From Cherax quadricarinatus (lineage: Eukaryota; Arthropoda; Malacostraca; Decapoda; Parastacidae), in the NCBI RefSeq assembly GCF_038502225.1, contig NC_091303.1:26038770-26102769 (forward strand): 64,000 bases of DNA. Direction: 5' to 3'. Every line of letters begins with the position of its first letter. Position 1 is the stretch's first letter. Both the position numbers and the translations under genes were made by a program. Below the pieces are notes generated by a model. The model saw nothing but the letters and a program-made list of their open reading frames with translations. It made no database searches and was not told the DNA's origin. Positions 12,714-24,799 of the stretch are shown here, in pieces.

Positions 12714-15700
12714 GTGAGTGTGGAACCATCGCCACACACAGCAGTGTGGAACCATCATCACACAGCAGTGTGGAACCATCGCCACACACAGCAGTGTGGA
12801 ACCATCATCACACAGCAGTGTGGAACCATCGCCACACACAGCAGTGTGGAACCATCGCCACACACAGCAGTGTGGAACCATCGCCACACACAGCAGTGTG
12901 GAACCATCGCCACACACAGCAGTGTGGAACCATCGCCACACACAGCAGTGTGGAACCATCATCACACACAGCAGTGTGGAACCATCATCACACACAGCAG
13001 TGTGGAACCATCACCACACACAGCAGTGTGGAACCATCGCCACACACAGCAGTGTGGAACCATCGCCACACACAGCAGTGTGGAACCATCACCACACACA
13101 GCAGTGTGGAACCATCACCACACACAGCAGTGTGGAACCATCGCCACACACAGCAGTGTGGAACCATCACCACACACAGCAGTGTGGAACCATCGCCACA
13201 CACAGCAGTGTGGAACCATCATCACACACAGCAGTGTGGAACCATCGCCACACACAGCAGTGTGGAACCATCACCACACACAGCAGTGTGGAACCATCGC
13301 CACACACAGCAGTGTGGAACCATCATCACACACAGCAGTGTGGAACCATCACCACACACAGCAGTGTGGAACCATCATCACACACAGCAGTGTGGAACCA
13401 TCATCACACACAGCAGTGTGGAACCATCACCACACACAGCAGTGTGGAACCATCATCACACAGCAGTGTGGAACCATCGCCACACACAGCAGTGTGGAAC
13501 CATCGCCACACACAGCAGTGTGGAACCATCATCACACACAGCAGTGTGGAACCATCACCACACACAGCAGTGTGGAACCATCATCACACACAGCAGTGTG
13601 GAACCATCATCACACACAGCAGTGTGGAACCATCACCACACACAGCAGTGTGGAACCATCATCACACAGCAGTGTGGAACCATCGCCACACACAGCAGTG
13701 TGGAACCATCACCACACACAGCAGTGTGGAACCATCATCACACACAGCAGTGTGGAACCATCATCACACAGCAGTGTGGAACCATCGCCACACACAGCAG
13801 TGTGGAACCATCGCCACACACAGCAGTGTGGAACCATCGCCACACACAGCAGTGTGGAACCATCGCCACACACAGCAGTGTGGAACCATCATCACACACA
13901 GCAGTGTGGAACCATCGCCACACACAGCAGTGTGGAACCATCGCCACACACAGCAGAGTGGAACCATCGCCACACACAGCAGTGTGGAACCATCGCCACA
14001 CACAGCAGTGTGGAACCATCGCCACACACAGCAGTGTGGAACCATCATCACACAGCAGTGTGGAACCATCATCACACAGCAGTGTGGAACCATCGCCACA
14101 CACAGCAGTGTGGAACCATCATCACACAGCAGTGTGGAACCATCGCCACACACAGCAGTGTGGAACCATCATCACACAGCAGTGTGGAACCATCATCACA
14201 CAGCAGTGTGGAACAATCACACACAGCAGTGTGGAACCATCATCACACACAACAGTGTGGAACCATCACACACAGCAGTGTGGAACCATCATCACACAGC
14301 AGTGTGGAACCATCATCACACACAACAGTGTGGAACAATCACACACAGCAGTGTGGATCACACACAGCAGTGTGGAACCATCATCACACACAGCAGTGTG
14401 GAACCATCACACACAGCAGTGTGGAACCATCATCACACAGCAGTGTGGAACCATCGCCACACACAGCAGTGTGGAACCATCGCCACACACAGCAGTGTGG
14501 AACCATCGCCACACACAGCAGTGTGGAACCATCGCCACACACAGCAATGTGGAACCATCATCACACACAGCAGTGTGGAACCATCATCACACACAGCAGT
14601 GTGGAACCATCACACACAGCAGTGTGGAACCATCATCACACACAGCAGTGTGGAACCATCATCACACACAGCAGTGTGGAACCATCGCCACACACAGCAG
14701 TGTGGAACCATCATCACACACAGCAGTGTGGAACCATCGCCACACACAGCAGTGTGGAACCATCACCACACACAGCAGTGTGGAACAATCACCACACACA
14801 GCAGTGTGGAACCATCATCACACACAGCAGTGTGGAACCATCACCACACACAGCAGTGTGGAACAATCACCACACACAGCAGTGTGGAACAATCACCACA
14901 CACAGCAGTGTGGAACCATCACCACACACAGCAGTGTGGAACAATCACCACACACAGCAGTGTGGAACCATCATCACACACAGCAGTGTGGAACCATCGC
15001 CACACACAGCAGTGTGGAACCATCACCACACACAGCAGTGTGGAACAATCACCACACACAGCAGTGTGGAACAATCACCACACAAAGCAGTGTGCAACCA
15101 TCGCCACACACAGCAGTGTGGAACCATCGCCACACACAGCAGTGTGGAACCATCACCACACACAGCAGTGTGGAACCATCGCCACACAAAGCAGTGTGCA
15201 ACCATCGCCACACACAGCAGTGTGGAACCATCACCACACACAGCAGTGTGGAACCATCACCACACACAGCAGTGTGGAACCATCGCCACACACAGCAGTG
15301 TGGAACCATCGCCACACACAGCAGTGTGGAACCATCACCACACACAGCAGTGTGGAACCATCACCACACACAGCAGTGTGGAACCATCGCCACACACAGC
15401 AGTGTGCAACCATCACCACACACAGCAGTGTGGAACAATCACCACACACAGCAGTGTGGAACCATCGCCACACACAGCAGTGTGGAACCATCACCACACA
15501 CAGCAGTGTGGAACCATCACCACACACAGCAGTGTGGAACAATCACCACACACAGCAGTGTGGAACAATCACCACACACAGCAGTGTGGAACCATCACCA
15601 CACACAGCAGTGTGGAACAATCACCACACACAGCAGTGTGGAACAATCACCACACACAGCAGTGTGGAACAATCACCACACACAGCAGTGTGGAACCATC

Positions 15701-17188
15701 GCCACACACAGCAGTGTGGAACAATCACCACACACAGCAGTGTGCAACCATCACCACACACAGCAGTGTGGAACAATCACCACACACAGCAGTGTGGAAC
15801 AATCACCACACACAGCAGTGTGGAACCATCACCACACACAGCAGTGTGGAACCATCGCCACACACAGCAGTGTGGAACAATCACCACACACAGCAGTGTG
15901 GAACAATCACCACACACAGCAGTGTGGAACAATCACCACACACAGCAGTGTGGAACCATCACCACACACAGCAGTGTGGAACCATCACCACACACAGCAG
16001 TGTGGAACAATCACCACACACAGCAGTGTGGAACCATCGCCACACACAGCAGTGTGGAACCATCACCACACACAGCAGTGTGGAACCATCGCCACACACA
16101 GCAGTGTGCAACCATCACCACACACAGCAGTGTGGAACCATCGCCACACACAGCAGTGTGCAACCATCACCACACACAGCAGTGTGGAACCATCGCCACA
16201 CACAGCAGTGTGCAACCATCACCACACACAGCAGTGTGGAACCATCACCACACACAGCAGTGTGGAACCATCACCACACACAGGAGTGTGGAACCATCAC
16301 CACACACAGCAGTGTGGAACCATCACCACACACAGCAGTGTGGAACCATCACCACACACAGCAGTGTGGAACCATCACCACACACAGCAGTGTGGAACCA
16401 TCACCACACACAGCAGTGTGGAACCATCACCACACACAGCAGTGTGGAACCATCACCACACACAGCAGTGTGGAACCATCGCCACACACAGCAGTGTGGA
16501 ACCATCACCACACACAGCAGTGTGGAACCATCGCCACACACAGCAGTGTGGAACCATCGCCACACACAGCAGTGTGGAACCATCACCACACACAGCAGTG
16601 TGGAACCATCACCACACACAGCAGTGTGGAACCATCGCCACACACAGCAGTGTGGAACCATCGCCACACACAGCAGTGTGGAACCATCACCACACACAGC
16701 AGTGTGGAACCATCGCCACACACAGCAGTGTGGAACCATCGCCACACACAGCAGTGTGGAACCATCACCACACACAGCAGTGTGGAACCATCACCACACA
16801 CAGCAGTGTGGAACCATCACCACACACAGCAGTGTGGAACCATCGCCACACACAGCAGTGTGGAACCATCACCACACACAGCAGTGTGGAACCATCGCCA
16901 CACACAGCAGTGTGGAACCATCGCCACACACAGCAGTGTGGAACCATCGCCACACACAGCAGTGTGGAACCATCACCACACACAGTAGTGTGGAACAATC
17001 ACCACACACAGCAGTGTGGAACCATCGCCACACACAGCAGTGTGGAACCATCACCACACACAGCAGTGTGGAACCATCACCACACACAGCAGTGTGGAAC
17101 CATCATCACACACAGCAGTGTGGAACCATCACCACACACAGCAGTGTGGAACCATCACCACACACAGCAGTGTGGAACCAACGCCACA
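12714..17188. repeat. 26-bp hairpin-forming minisatellite, about 170 units
   Basis: The unit is GTGTGGAACCATC, then GCC, ATC or ACC, then the CACACACAGCA end, with a 26-bp period; some units lack two or more bases. Each unit contains GTGTGG and its complement CCACAC about eight bases apart, so single strands could fold into a hairpin per unit. Since 26 is not a multiple of three and the unit has no stop codon, all three forward frames stay open for more than 1400 codons at once. This marks them as artefacts and not genes. Variant units (GTGGAACAATC, GTGCAACC) are clustered at about 14200-16250. Confidence 0.98.
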
Positions 17189-17464
17189 CAAAAAAAAACC
17201 CGGTATTTTTTATAAAGAAGTTATGCAATTATTCCCGGGTAAAAATCTCTTCTGTTCATATTCAAAGGTGTGTGGTGTATTACCATTTATATTTACATAG
17301 ACCTGAGAGAGTGTTGCACCCACGATGCTGCCACCCTGCCCACTTTTTTTTCCCTACACTCTTAATAAAAGTTAATGGCCGAATTTAAATGAAATTCGAA
17401 TAGAATGCCTGGAGCTGCTGGCTAAAATTACCTGACTATTTTTAAAACAACTGCATTTAAAACT
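17189..17464. other. Unassigned spacer
   Basis: Short AT-rich DNA starting with an A-tract at 17189-17198. No gene or repeat is recognised. Confidence 0.5.
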
Positions 17465-17970
17465 ATTCCAATGTTGCTGGCTAGTTGTGATTTTATTTAG
17501 TCATTACCGGCTAGTTGTGTCTGTATGTAGTGCTGCTGGCTAGTTGTGGCTGTATTTAGTCAGTGTTTTGCTGGCTAGTTGTAACTGTTTCTAGTCAGTG
17601 TTGCCGTCTAGCTGCGACTATATAGTGTTGTTGTACGTAGTGTTCCTGGTTAGTTGTAAATATACGTAGTGTTCCTGGTTAGTTGTAAATATACGTAGTG
17701 TTCCTGGTTAGTTGTAAATGTATGTAGTGTTCCTGGTTAGTTGTAAATGTACGTAGTGTTCCTGGTTAGTTGTAAATGTACGTAGTGTTCCTGGTTAGTT
17801 GTAAATATACGTAGTGTTCCTGGTTAGTTGTAAATGTACGTAGTGTTCCTGGTTAGTTATAAATGTATGTAGTGTTCCTGGTTAGTTGTAAATATACGTA
17901 GTGTTCCTGGTTAGTTGTAAATATACCTAGTGTTCCTGGTCAGTTGTAACTATACGTAGTGTTGTTTGTC
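17465..17970. repeat. 29-bp minisatellite with diverged left flank
   Basis: From about 17630 to 17970 the unit GTAGTGTTCCTGGTTAGTTG plus TAAATATAC or TAAATGTAC repeats every 29 bp (TGTTCC at 17641, 17670). The left flank, 17465-17630, carries older relatives with GCTGGCTAGTTGTG at a longer, irregular spacing. Confidence 0.93.
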
Positions 17971-18072
17971 CTTTGTACATAGTATTCCTGGTTACTTATA
18001 ACTGTACGAAGTCAAAAAAAGAGAAAGGGAGGAGTGAGATTTATTTCCCGTAGAGTTAAACACCTTCGAGTG

Positions 18073-19690
18073 TCAGGAACCACTGCTGACCAGAAACAAG
18101 CAAGCAAGAACCACTGCTGACCAGAAACAAGCAAGCAAGAACCACTGCTGACCAGAAACAAGCAAGCAAGAACCACTGCTGACCAGAAACAAGCAAGCAA
18201 GAACCACTGCTGACCAGAAACAAGCAAGCAAGAACCACTGCTGACCAAGCCAAGCAAGCAGGAACCACTGTTGACCAGACCAAGCAAGCAGGAACCACTG
18301 CTGACCAGAAACAAGCAAGCAAGAACCACTGCTGACCAAGCCAGGCAAGCAGGAACCACTGTTGACCAGACCAAGCAAGCAGGAACCACTGCTGACCAGA
18401 CCAAGCAATCAGGAACCACTGTTGATCAAGCCAAGCAAGCAGGAACCACTGTTGACCAAGCCAAGCAAGCAGGAACCACTGTTGACCAAGCCAAGCAAGC
18501 AGGAACCACTGTTGACCAGACCAAGCAAGCAGGAACCACTGTTGACCAGACCAAGCAAGCAGGAACCACTGTTGACCAAGCCAAGCAAGCAGGAACCACT
18601 GTTGACCAAGCCAAGCAAGCAGGAACCACTGTTGACCAGACCAAGCAAGCAGGAACCACTGTTGACCAGACCAAGCAAGCAGTGGCCACTGTTGACCAAG
18701 CCAAGCAAGCAGGAACCACTGTTGCCAGACCAAGCAAGCAGGAACCAGTGTTAATCAGACCAAGCAAACAGTGGCCACTGTTGACCAGACCAAGCAAGCA
18801 GGAACCACTGCTGACCAGACCAAGCAATCAGGAACCACTGTTGACCAGAAACAAGCAAGCAGTGGCCACTGTTGACCAAGCCAAGCAAGCACGAACCACT
18901 GTTGACCAAGCCAAGCAAGCAGGAACCACTGTTGACCAGACCAAGCAAGCAGGAACCACTGTTGACCAGACCAAGCAATTAAGGAACCACTGTTGACCAG
19001 ACCAAGCAAGCAGGAACCACTGTTGACCAGACCAAGCAAGCAGGAATCATTGTTGACCAGACCAAGCAATCAGGAACCACTGTTGACCAGACCAAGCAAG
19101 CAGGAATCATTGTTGACCAGACCAAGCAAGCAGGAACCACTGTTGACCAGACCAAGCAAGCAGGAATCATTGTTGACCAGACCAAGCAATCGGGAACAAC
19201 TGTTGACCAGACCAAGCAAGCAGGAACCACTGCTGACCAGACCAAGCAAGCAGGAACCACTGCTGACCAGACCAAGCAATCAGGAACCACTGTTGACCAG
19301 ACCAAGCAAGCAGGAATCAATGTTGACCAGACCAAGCAAGCAGGAACCACTGTTGACCAGATCAAGCAAGCAGGAACCACTGTTGACCAGACCAAGCAAG
19401 CAGGAACCACTGTTGACCAGACCAAGCAAGCAGGAACCACTGCTGACCAGACCAAGCAAGCAGGAACCACTGCTGACCAGACCAAGCAATCAGGAACCAC
19501 TGCTGACCAGACCAAGCAATCAGGAACCACTGTTGACCAGACCAAGCAAGCAGAAACCACTGTTGACCAGACCAAGTAAGCAGTGGCCACTGTTGACCAG
19601 ACCAAGCAAGCAGTGGCCACTGTTGACCAGACCAAGCAAGCAATGGCCACTGTTGACCAGATCAAGCAAGCAATGGCCACTGTTGACCAG
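18073..19690. repeat. 30-bp minisatellite (GACCAGACCAAGCAAGCAGG)
   Basis: The unit joins GACCAGACCAAGCAAGCAGG to AACCACTGTT, with a 30-bp period. Alternatives are GACCAAGCC for GACCAGACC, GACCAGAAAC at the left, AGTGGCCACT for AGGAACCACT, and CAATCAGG for CAAGCAGG. The left end (18073-18240) uses a shorter GAAACAAGCAAGCAAG form. About 54 units are present. Long open frames on both strands are repeat artefacts. Confidence 0.97.
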
Positions 19691-19724
19691 ACCACCTTTA
19701 CATCCGATATACTTTTAATGGGTT

Positions 19725-20395
19725 CTGAGGGGTTTTCTACTCCCGGAGCCTGGCTATAGGCCTGGCTCGTCTGGTGCTAACAAGGTCAACCAGGTTGTTG
19801 CTGCTGGTAGCCCGCCGCCACACATATCAATCACAGCCTGGTTGATTTGGCACCTGGTGAAGATACTTGTCCAGTTTCCTCTTGAAGACTTCTACACTTG
19901 TCACAAGTGTTTCTGATATATTCTGTTAGTATGCTGAATAGTCTGGGGCCACGAATGTTGATACAGTGTTCCATTATTGTGCCTACTGCACCCCTGCTTT
20001 TCCCTGGGTTTATTTTTGCACTTCCTCCCATTTCTCTCACTCCAATATTTTGCTATGGCAGTGTGCAGATTTGGGACAAGGCCCTTAAGTACTTTCCTAT
20101 ATTCCAGTGAGTACATATTTAATAATGTTTTATTGGTTCTATGCGGGCTGTAAGTGATCACTGTATCTGTTCCAGCTCTGATATTTCTCCTGCCCTGAAC
20201 AGGGCCATCAACACTGAGCTATGTTTCAAATGAGAGAGAACAAGTAATTTGAAAAGTGTCACCATAGACGTTATTCCTCTAGTTTTGAAAGTTCTCATTA
20301 TCCACCTCATCCTCCTGGCTGTCGTTACCTTGGTCTTGCTGTGCTCTTTGAAAGAAAGTTCAGCTGACATATTTATTCCCAGGTCCTTCACGTGT
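19725..20395 (-). mobile_element. LINE 3' fragment, antisense (CR1/L2-like)
   Basis: Read on the minus strand, translated pieces match the C-terminal part of a non-LTR retrotransposon polyprotein, downstream of the reverse transcriptase. Examples are SHLKHSSVLMALFRAGEIS at about 20170-20230, NLHTAIAKYWSE at about 20050-20090, and HCINIRGPRLFSIL at about 19920-19970. Frames shift between these pieces, so the copy is dead. The same region recurs at 32735-33110 and 56262-56890 on the same strand, and on the plus strand at 46005-46965. The clade assignment is a guess from overall motif order. Confidence 0.75.
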
Positions 20396-20397
20396 TC

Positions 20398-20401
<4 letters not shown>

Positions 20402-20479
<78 letters not shown>

Positions 20480-20490
20480 TACACACACAA
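20402..20490. repeat. (CA)n microsatellite
   Basis: About 37 uninterrupted CA units, followed by CATACATACACACACA. It sits exactly at the upstream edge of the LINE fragment above. Confidence 0.97.
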
Positions 20491-20830
20491 TGAAACTTGA
20501 GAAGGTTATTACAATGTGACCCCCATAACACAAATATGCAGAGCCCTGGCAGCCAGACCCTCACACATCTTGATACGTGGAGACAGAGCCGTCCCCACAT
20601 ACCAAGACAGCCACCAGATGACGTAGCCTGATAGGAGCGAAGACCTAAACCTCAGGGGACAATGCTAGGTCAAAAAACACAAATCTTGTCCCAAGAAACA
20701 GATCCATATCCAGAGGACCTGACCAGATAAGGAGACAAGATTATGGATAAATGAAAGGTCACACAAGTAGTATTAAAAAGCAGGTGCAGGTCCGTGACGG
20801 TGAGAGGTTATATATCTCCATTCAGGTCAC
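20491..20830. other. Unassigned spacer
   Basis: No repeat, gene or element signature is recognised in this stretch. Confidence 0.5.
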
Positions 20831-20890
20831 CAGGTCACCACTATCTTCTCCAGGTCACCACTATCTTCTCCAGGTCACCACTGTCTTCTC
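20831..20890. repeat. 20-bp direct repeat, three copies
   Basis: CAGGTCACCACTATCTTCTC occurs at 20831 and 20851, and with one change (CTGTCTTCTC) at 20871. Confidence 0.93.
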
Positions 20891-21199
20891 CTCACTCATA
20901 CCACCACCGTCCTTCCACCCCTCCCACCACTAAGTTCAGGGTTCTTCATAACCTCTCACTAATAAGTTGGCAATCCTTCCCGATCTCCCTCCTGCAATAT
21001 CACAACCATGTCATACATCTCCACCTGTATGATCCCAACCATCCGCCCCTCCTGGCTCCTCCCTACTACCCATGTCACTCTTCCTGTTCCTTAAGTCACT
21101 CTCCCCACTGTTAAGCCACCTTCCCCACTGCTTTAGCCACTTTCTCCACTGCTAAAGCCATTTTCCTCACTGATGAATCCACTGTCCCAACTGCTCAAG

Positions 21200-21412
21200 C
21201 CACTTTCCTTATTACTTAAATCAATATCTCCACTGCCTAAGTTAATATCTCCACTGCCTAAGTTAATATCTCCACTTCCTAAGTCAGTATCGCCACTACC
21301 TACGTCAATATCTCCAGTGCCTAAGTTAATATCTCCACTGCCTAAGTTAATATCTCCACTTCCTAAGTCAGTATCGCCACTACCTACGTCAATATCACCA
21401 ATGCCTGAGTCA
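21200..21412. repeat. 21-bp tandem repeat (CTAAGTTAATATCTCCACT)
   Basis: About ten units with CTAAGTTAATATCTCCACT or TAAGTCAGTATCGCCACT step by 21 bp. A group of units (AAGTTAATATC twice, then AAGTCAGTATCGCC, then TACGTCAATATC) is itself repeated, at 21240-21320 and 21330-21400. Confidence 0.88.
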
Positions 21413-21691
21413 TGCTTTCCACTGCCTCTTCCCCTCTATGGCCCTCACACTTCAAATCAGATTTTAGTCCAATCAATGAGTCTAAAGTGTGTGTCCTCGC
21501 TGGCTGCGACCTTCAATAACAGTTATTCTAAGGTTGTTAATTCAGTAGACAACGTTTGTTAACTCTGTGTACACACTTTAACACTTACAAATCGAATTTT
21601 ATTGTTTTAAAAATAATCCTCAGTCTGTCAGAATGAACTGGATGTGCAAGCGGCCAACACAAACAGTGTACAGCAACGAGAGTATGTGAGG

Positions 21692-21905
21692 GTGACAAAC
21701 ACAGTACAATAATGAAGGTATGAATGACACTGTACAATAGTGAAGGTATAATTGAGTGACAATGTACAATAATGAAATGTGAGAGTGACACTGTACAATA
21801 ATAAAGCATGAGAGTGACATTGTACAATAATAAAGGCATGATAGTGATACTGTACAATAATGAAGGTATGAGTGACAAACACTCTACAATAATTAAGCTA
21901 TGAGA
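21692..21905. repeat. Degenerate ~29-33-bp tandem repeat (TGTACAATAATGAAG)
   Basis: Seven imperfect units contain GTGACACTGTACAATAATGA or a close relative. The spacing varies between about 26 and 33 bp. Confidence 0.8.
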
Positions 21906-21930
21906 GACTGAGTCATTTAAAAGACACAAT

Positions 21931-22050
21931 CCTGGTTATGACATTTTAAAGTGTGAAGACGTTTCGACCATCAGGGACTTAATAAAGTCCCCAGTGAATG
22001 AAACGTCTTGACAATAAAATACCATAACTTGCGCTGTATGTTTTACATAC
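21931..22050. mobile_element. PLE footprint: two head-to-head 3' ends
   Basis: Around the near-palindromic centre GGACTTAATAAAGTCC (21975-21990), the left side read on the minus strand and the right side read on the plus strand are similar. Both give AAGTCCC, then a short hairpin-like stretch, then GAAACGTCTT, then an AT-rich tail ending CATAAC. This matches the inverted 3'-end arrangement of the Penelope-like elements at 40.6, 50.5 and 58.8 kb. No coding sequence is present. The call is an inference from architecture. Confidence 0.55.
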
Positions 22051-23200
22051 ATACTGCCGGTATACTGTACCAGTGTAGTACCAGTCCAAGACAGGGTACA
22101 GGAGGCCAGAAACCAGTTATGCCAGAAAGCAAAACTTGACCCCACGACCACAATAAGAGTGTACACAAGTATACACACCAAGCACACACAGGAAGCGTAT
22201 CACCAGACGTACATATTGATAGTACTACCTCATTATTACAGCAGCAGATTACCAGTAGACAGTTATGTGACTGCATAAAAAGACACCATGTTGCAGGAAC
22301 ATCTTTGCTAATGCAACAGTGTAATTATTACAGTTGGTTTCTGGTGGTTAACATATAAAAAATTACTATTTTGTTTTTCATTTTTCACTCAAAATTTCGA
22401 CTACGTGGTTTTTACATATGATTTACCTGTGACCGTTTTCAAGGGCTCTTCTACCCTGCATCTCAGCCTGACAGGAAGGCTTCCCAGATGAGAGCCTGGT
22501 TAATCAGTTTGTGCTGGCGGTCCACAGGCCCACACAGTTGATACGGAGTCTATAGCAGGAAGCTGTTCAGTTTTTTCTTGAAAACTTGTATCTTCGTTCT
22601 AGCAATACTTTTAATATTTACTGGAACTATGTTGAAGAATCCATCCTACTGTTCAAGACAGCAAGTACAGTGGAAAACGTTCACGAGTTAAATAATGACT
22701 GACTAGAATAAAAAAAAAAAATCTAAACTACTGAGAATGCATCAAAGCACAGGGAGATACCAGATAATATATATGTACATGAATGATACTTGAGGGCCTG
22801 GCCCCTAGCCTTGACACTGCTATAACAACATAATGGAGTGAAAATTATAAGAGAAAGTGTGAAATAAACACAGGGAGAAGCAAGGAGGCACGGATGCAAT
22901 TAGAGAACAGTGTCAACATCAGTGGACCAAGACTAATATATTAGCAGCAGATATACTGCCAAAATGAAGACAGAAATTTTCAAGAAGAAAGTGTACAGCT
23001 TCCTGGATTACCCGGCGGGTTGTGATGGCTATGAGGGTTTTAGATCGCTGTAAGTAACCCATCCTCTTAACTTCTATAAAAATGTATATGGCCTATCTCA
23101 CACACATTTTCAGAAAATTTAACGGTTAGATTGGGGTGTCCTCTATCAATATAAATAACCAATTATATCTATAATTCTTTAAGTTATGGTGTAATATAGA
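22050..23200. other. Unassigned interval with a possible LINE scrap
   Basis: Most of this stretch shows nothing I recognise. At about 22440-22690 the minus strand has features of a degraded LINE 3' region (GAGAGCCTGGTTAATCAG and GAAGCTGTTCAG, comparable to 25410 and 25545), but the match is weak. A 12-A tract lies at about 22711. Confidence 0.4.
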
Positions 23201-23249
23201 GTTCTGCAGCAAGAACAGAAAACGGGTAGCTGAGGGCAGTAAAAAATCT

Positions 23250-23745
23250 AATGGGATTTGAACTGTTTCCGGTGCCTTCATCAGTGCCCCATCTGACTGA
23301 TTTTACATGATTTTTCATGACTTACTTCCACTAGTGGGGTTTTCCACTGGTGATTCTGCCTATCACTGCTTCACCTCATCTGTCTACAGTATATTTGCAC
23401 CTCCGCGCATATACGGTACTTTTATCAAGACTGACTGACTGAATTCATTGACTCCAGGCTGTGGGACTGATTACGTCAAACTCTTCATCTTCCACCATTC
23501 TACAAGCTAGCTTATATATAGTGGCTCCATCTCTCCTTTCTGTTAGTGTGACTCTGTAAATGGTCCAAGTCGAACCAAAACGTCGTCGTAAGCTCCTCTC
23601 TCCTCCTTTCTCCTATTTAAGGGCTACTTGTTATTTCCGCCATTCTTCTCTGTATTATGCTGAAAAAGCCACTGGCTGGAGAAACGTTTCCAGAATTAAA
23701 ATACCCAAATGCTGTGTGTCTCATTTATTAACTGATGTCTTGGCT
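23250..23745. mobile_element. Cluster of PLE-type 3' ends
   Basis: Three short stretches look like 3' ends of Penelope-like elements. On the minus strand (about 23256-23288) a CTGATGA box precedes a small GGC/CC hairpin and GGAAACAG. On the plus strand, 23558-23590 has GGTCC, then CAAGTC, then an ACC remnant and AAAACGTCGTCG. On the plus strand, 23659-23690 has CTGAAAAAGCCACTGGCTGG followed by AGAAACGTTTCC and an AT-rich tail. The order box, hairpin, GAAAC is shared with the better preserved elements in this window. No coding region is recognised. The open frame 23560-23829 is not similar to any family I know. Confidence 0.5.
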
Positions 23746-23849
23746 TCAGGTGTCTGCTTACCACAGCTCCCTAGTACTTTTCACATTCTGTATGGTAATG
23801 TTCTATATTATTTAGTCTATAAGTGCTAGGCTTATCCACATTCCCGTGC

Positions 23850-24300
23850 TTTAGAATTTTGCATTTATTAACAGTGAGCTGCATATTCCATTTTTCATAT
23901 CAAGGCATGACCTTGTCTAAATTCTCCTGAAGTACAGTGGCATCTTCCTCTGAATCCATTATCTTGCCTACTTTTGTGTCGTCAGGAAATTTGCTCGTAT
24001 CACTTATTCCTCAAGGTCATTAATGTAAATTATGAACAATCCACCTAAAACTGGTCCTTGTGCGACGCCACTTGTGACTGATCTCCATTTAGATTCCTCC
24101 CCCACCCCATTTATGCAGACACTTGCTCCTATTGGTCAGCCACGCATCGATCCATGATCGGACTTCCCCCAGTATCATAAACTGTCAAAGAGTCTTTTGT
24201 GGTACTCTATACAAAGCTTTACTGAATCCAAGTAAACAATATCATATTCTTATCATAATCAACTGCCTCAAATGCTTTACTGAAGAAAGTCAGTAAATTA
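23850..24300 (-). mobile_element. LINE reverse transcriptase fragment, antisense
   Basis: On the minus strand the sequence encodes pieces of a non-LTR reverse transcriptase palm and downstream region, in order: a DFSKAF-like block with VDYDK at about 24255-24290, GVAQGPVLGG at about 24050-24075, LFIIYINDLEE at about 24010-24045, and DSEEDATVLQENLDKVM with WNMQLTVNKCKIL at about 23865-23960. The catalytic FADD segment is broken by a frameshift (ANFLTTQK reading). Multiple frame changes show a dead copy. Confidence 0.8.
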
Positions 24301-24374
24301 GTCATTAAATTCATATTAAGAAGTTTGAGAAATAGAAGTTCTAAGGTTGCTCCCTAACTCAGTGGTATCGTTAT

Positions 24375-24690
24375 TAAGGCTTCGTTACGTGGCTCAGTTC
24401 TGATCGCCAGACTGCAGAATGGAAACACATACAAAGAAAGATGATAAAGTTTATTCTCTGCATCAGAACTCTCTCTCACGAGGATGGATTAAGAACGATG
24501 AATTTAGCACGCTTGAAATGCAGAGAAGTGTGTGGTCTAAATAAAGGTAAAAAAATTGTGCTGAAAATATATAACCAAAACTAAATTGGCAAGAGTAGAT
24601 TTAGGACAGCAGTGAACTGTGTGGAGGTGTAGATGAACAGATTAAACCAACAACATAACTTTGGTAGATACTCTGAGTGGCTTTAACTTA
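24375..24690 (+). mobile_element. Probable LINE C-terminal scrap
   Basis: A plus-strand frame reads YKERMIKFILCIRTLSHEDG, then LRTMNLARLKCREVCG. This resembles the region after the reverse transcriptase in CR1-like LINEs, compare YEERL..LNLTTLETRR-type sequence at 26500-26620. Stop codons follow. The call rests on one segment. Confidence 0.45.
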
Positions 24691-24752
24691 GGTTAGAGAC
24701 ATGAATGAGAATTGCTGGGTGTAAGTAGAGCCTGCTTAACATATCTCTACCC

Positions 24753-24754
<2 letters not shown>

Positions 24755-24795
<41 letters not shown>
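24755..24795. repeat. (CT)n microsatellite
   Basis: About 20 CT units followed by CACACAG. A ten-G run (GGGGGGGGGG) lies further on, at about 24975. Confidence 0.95.
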
Positions 24796-24797
<2 letters not shown>

Positions 24798-24799
24798 GA

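Noticed and set aside
12677..17388. Three overlapping plus-strand frames of 1400-1550 codons, plus many minus-strand frames
   Set aside because: They exist because the 26-bp unit has no stop codon and its length is not a multiple of three. All three frames read the same 26-residue cycle. There is no non-repetitive domain, splice context or codon bias.
18012..19718. Trp- or Gln/Lys-rich repeat proteins on both strands
   Set aside because: Products of the 30-bp array, open in several frames on both strands.
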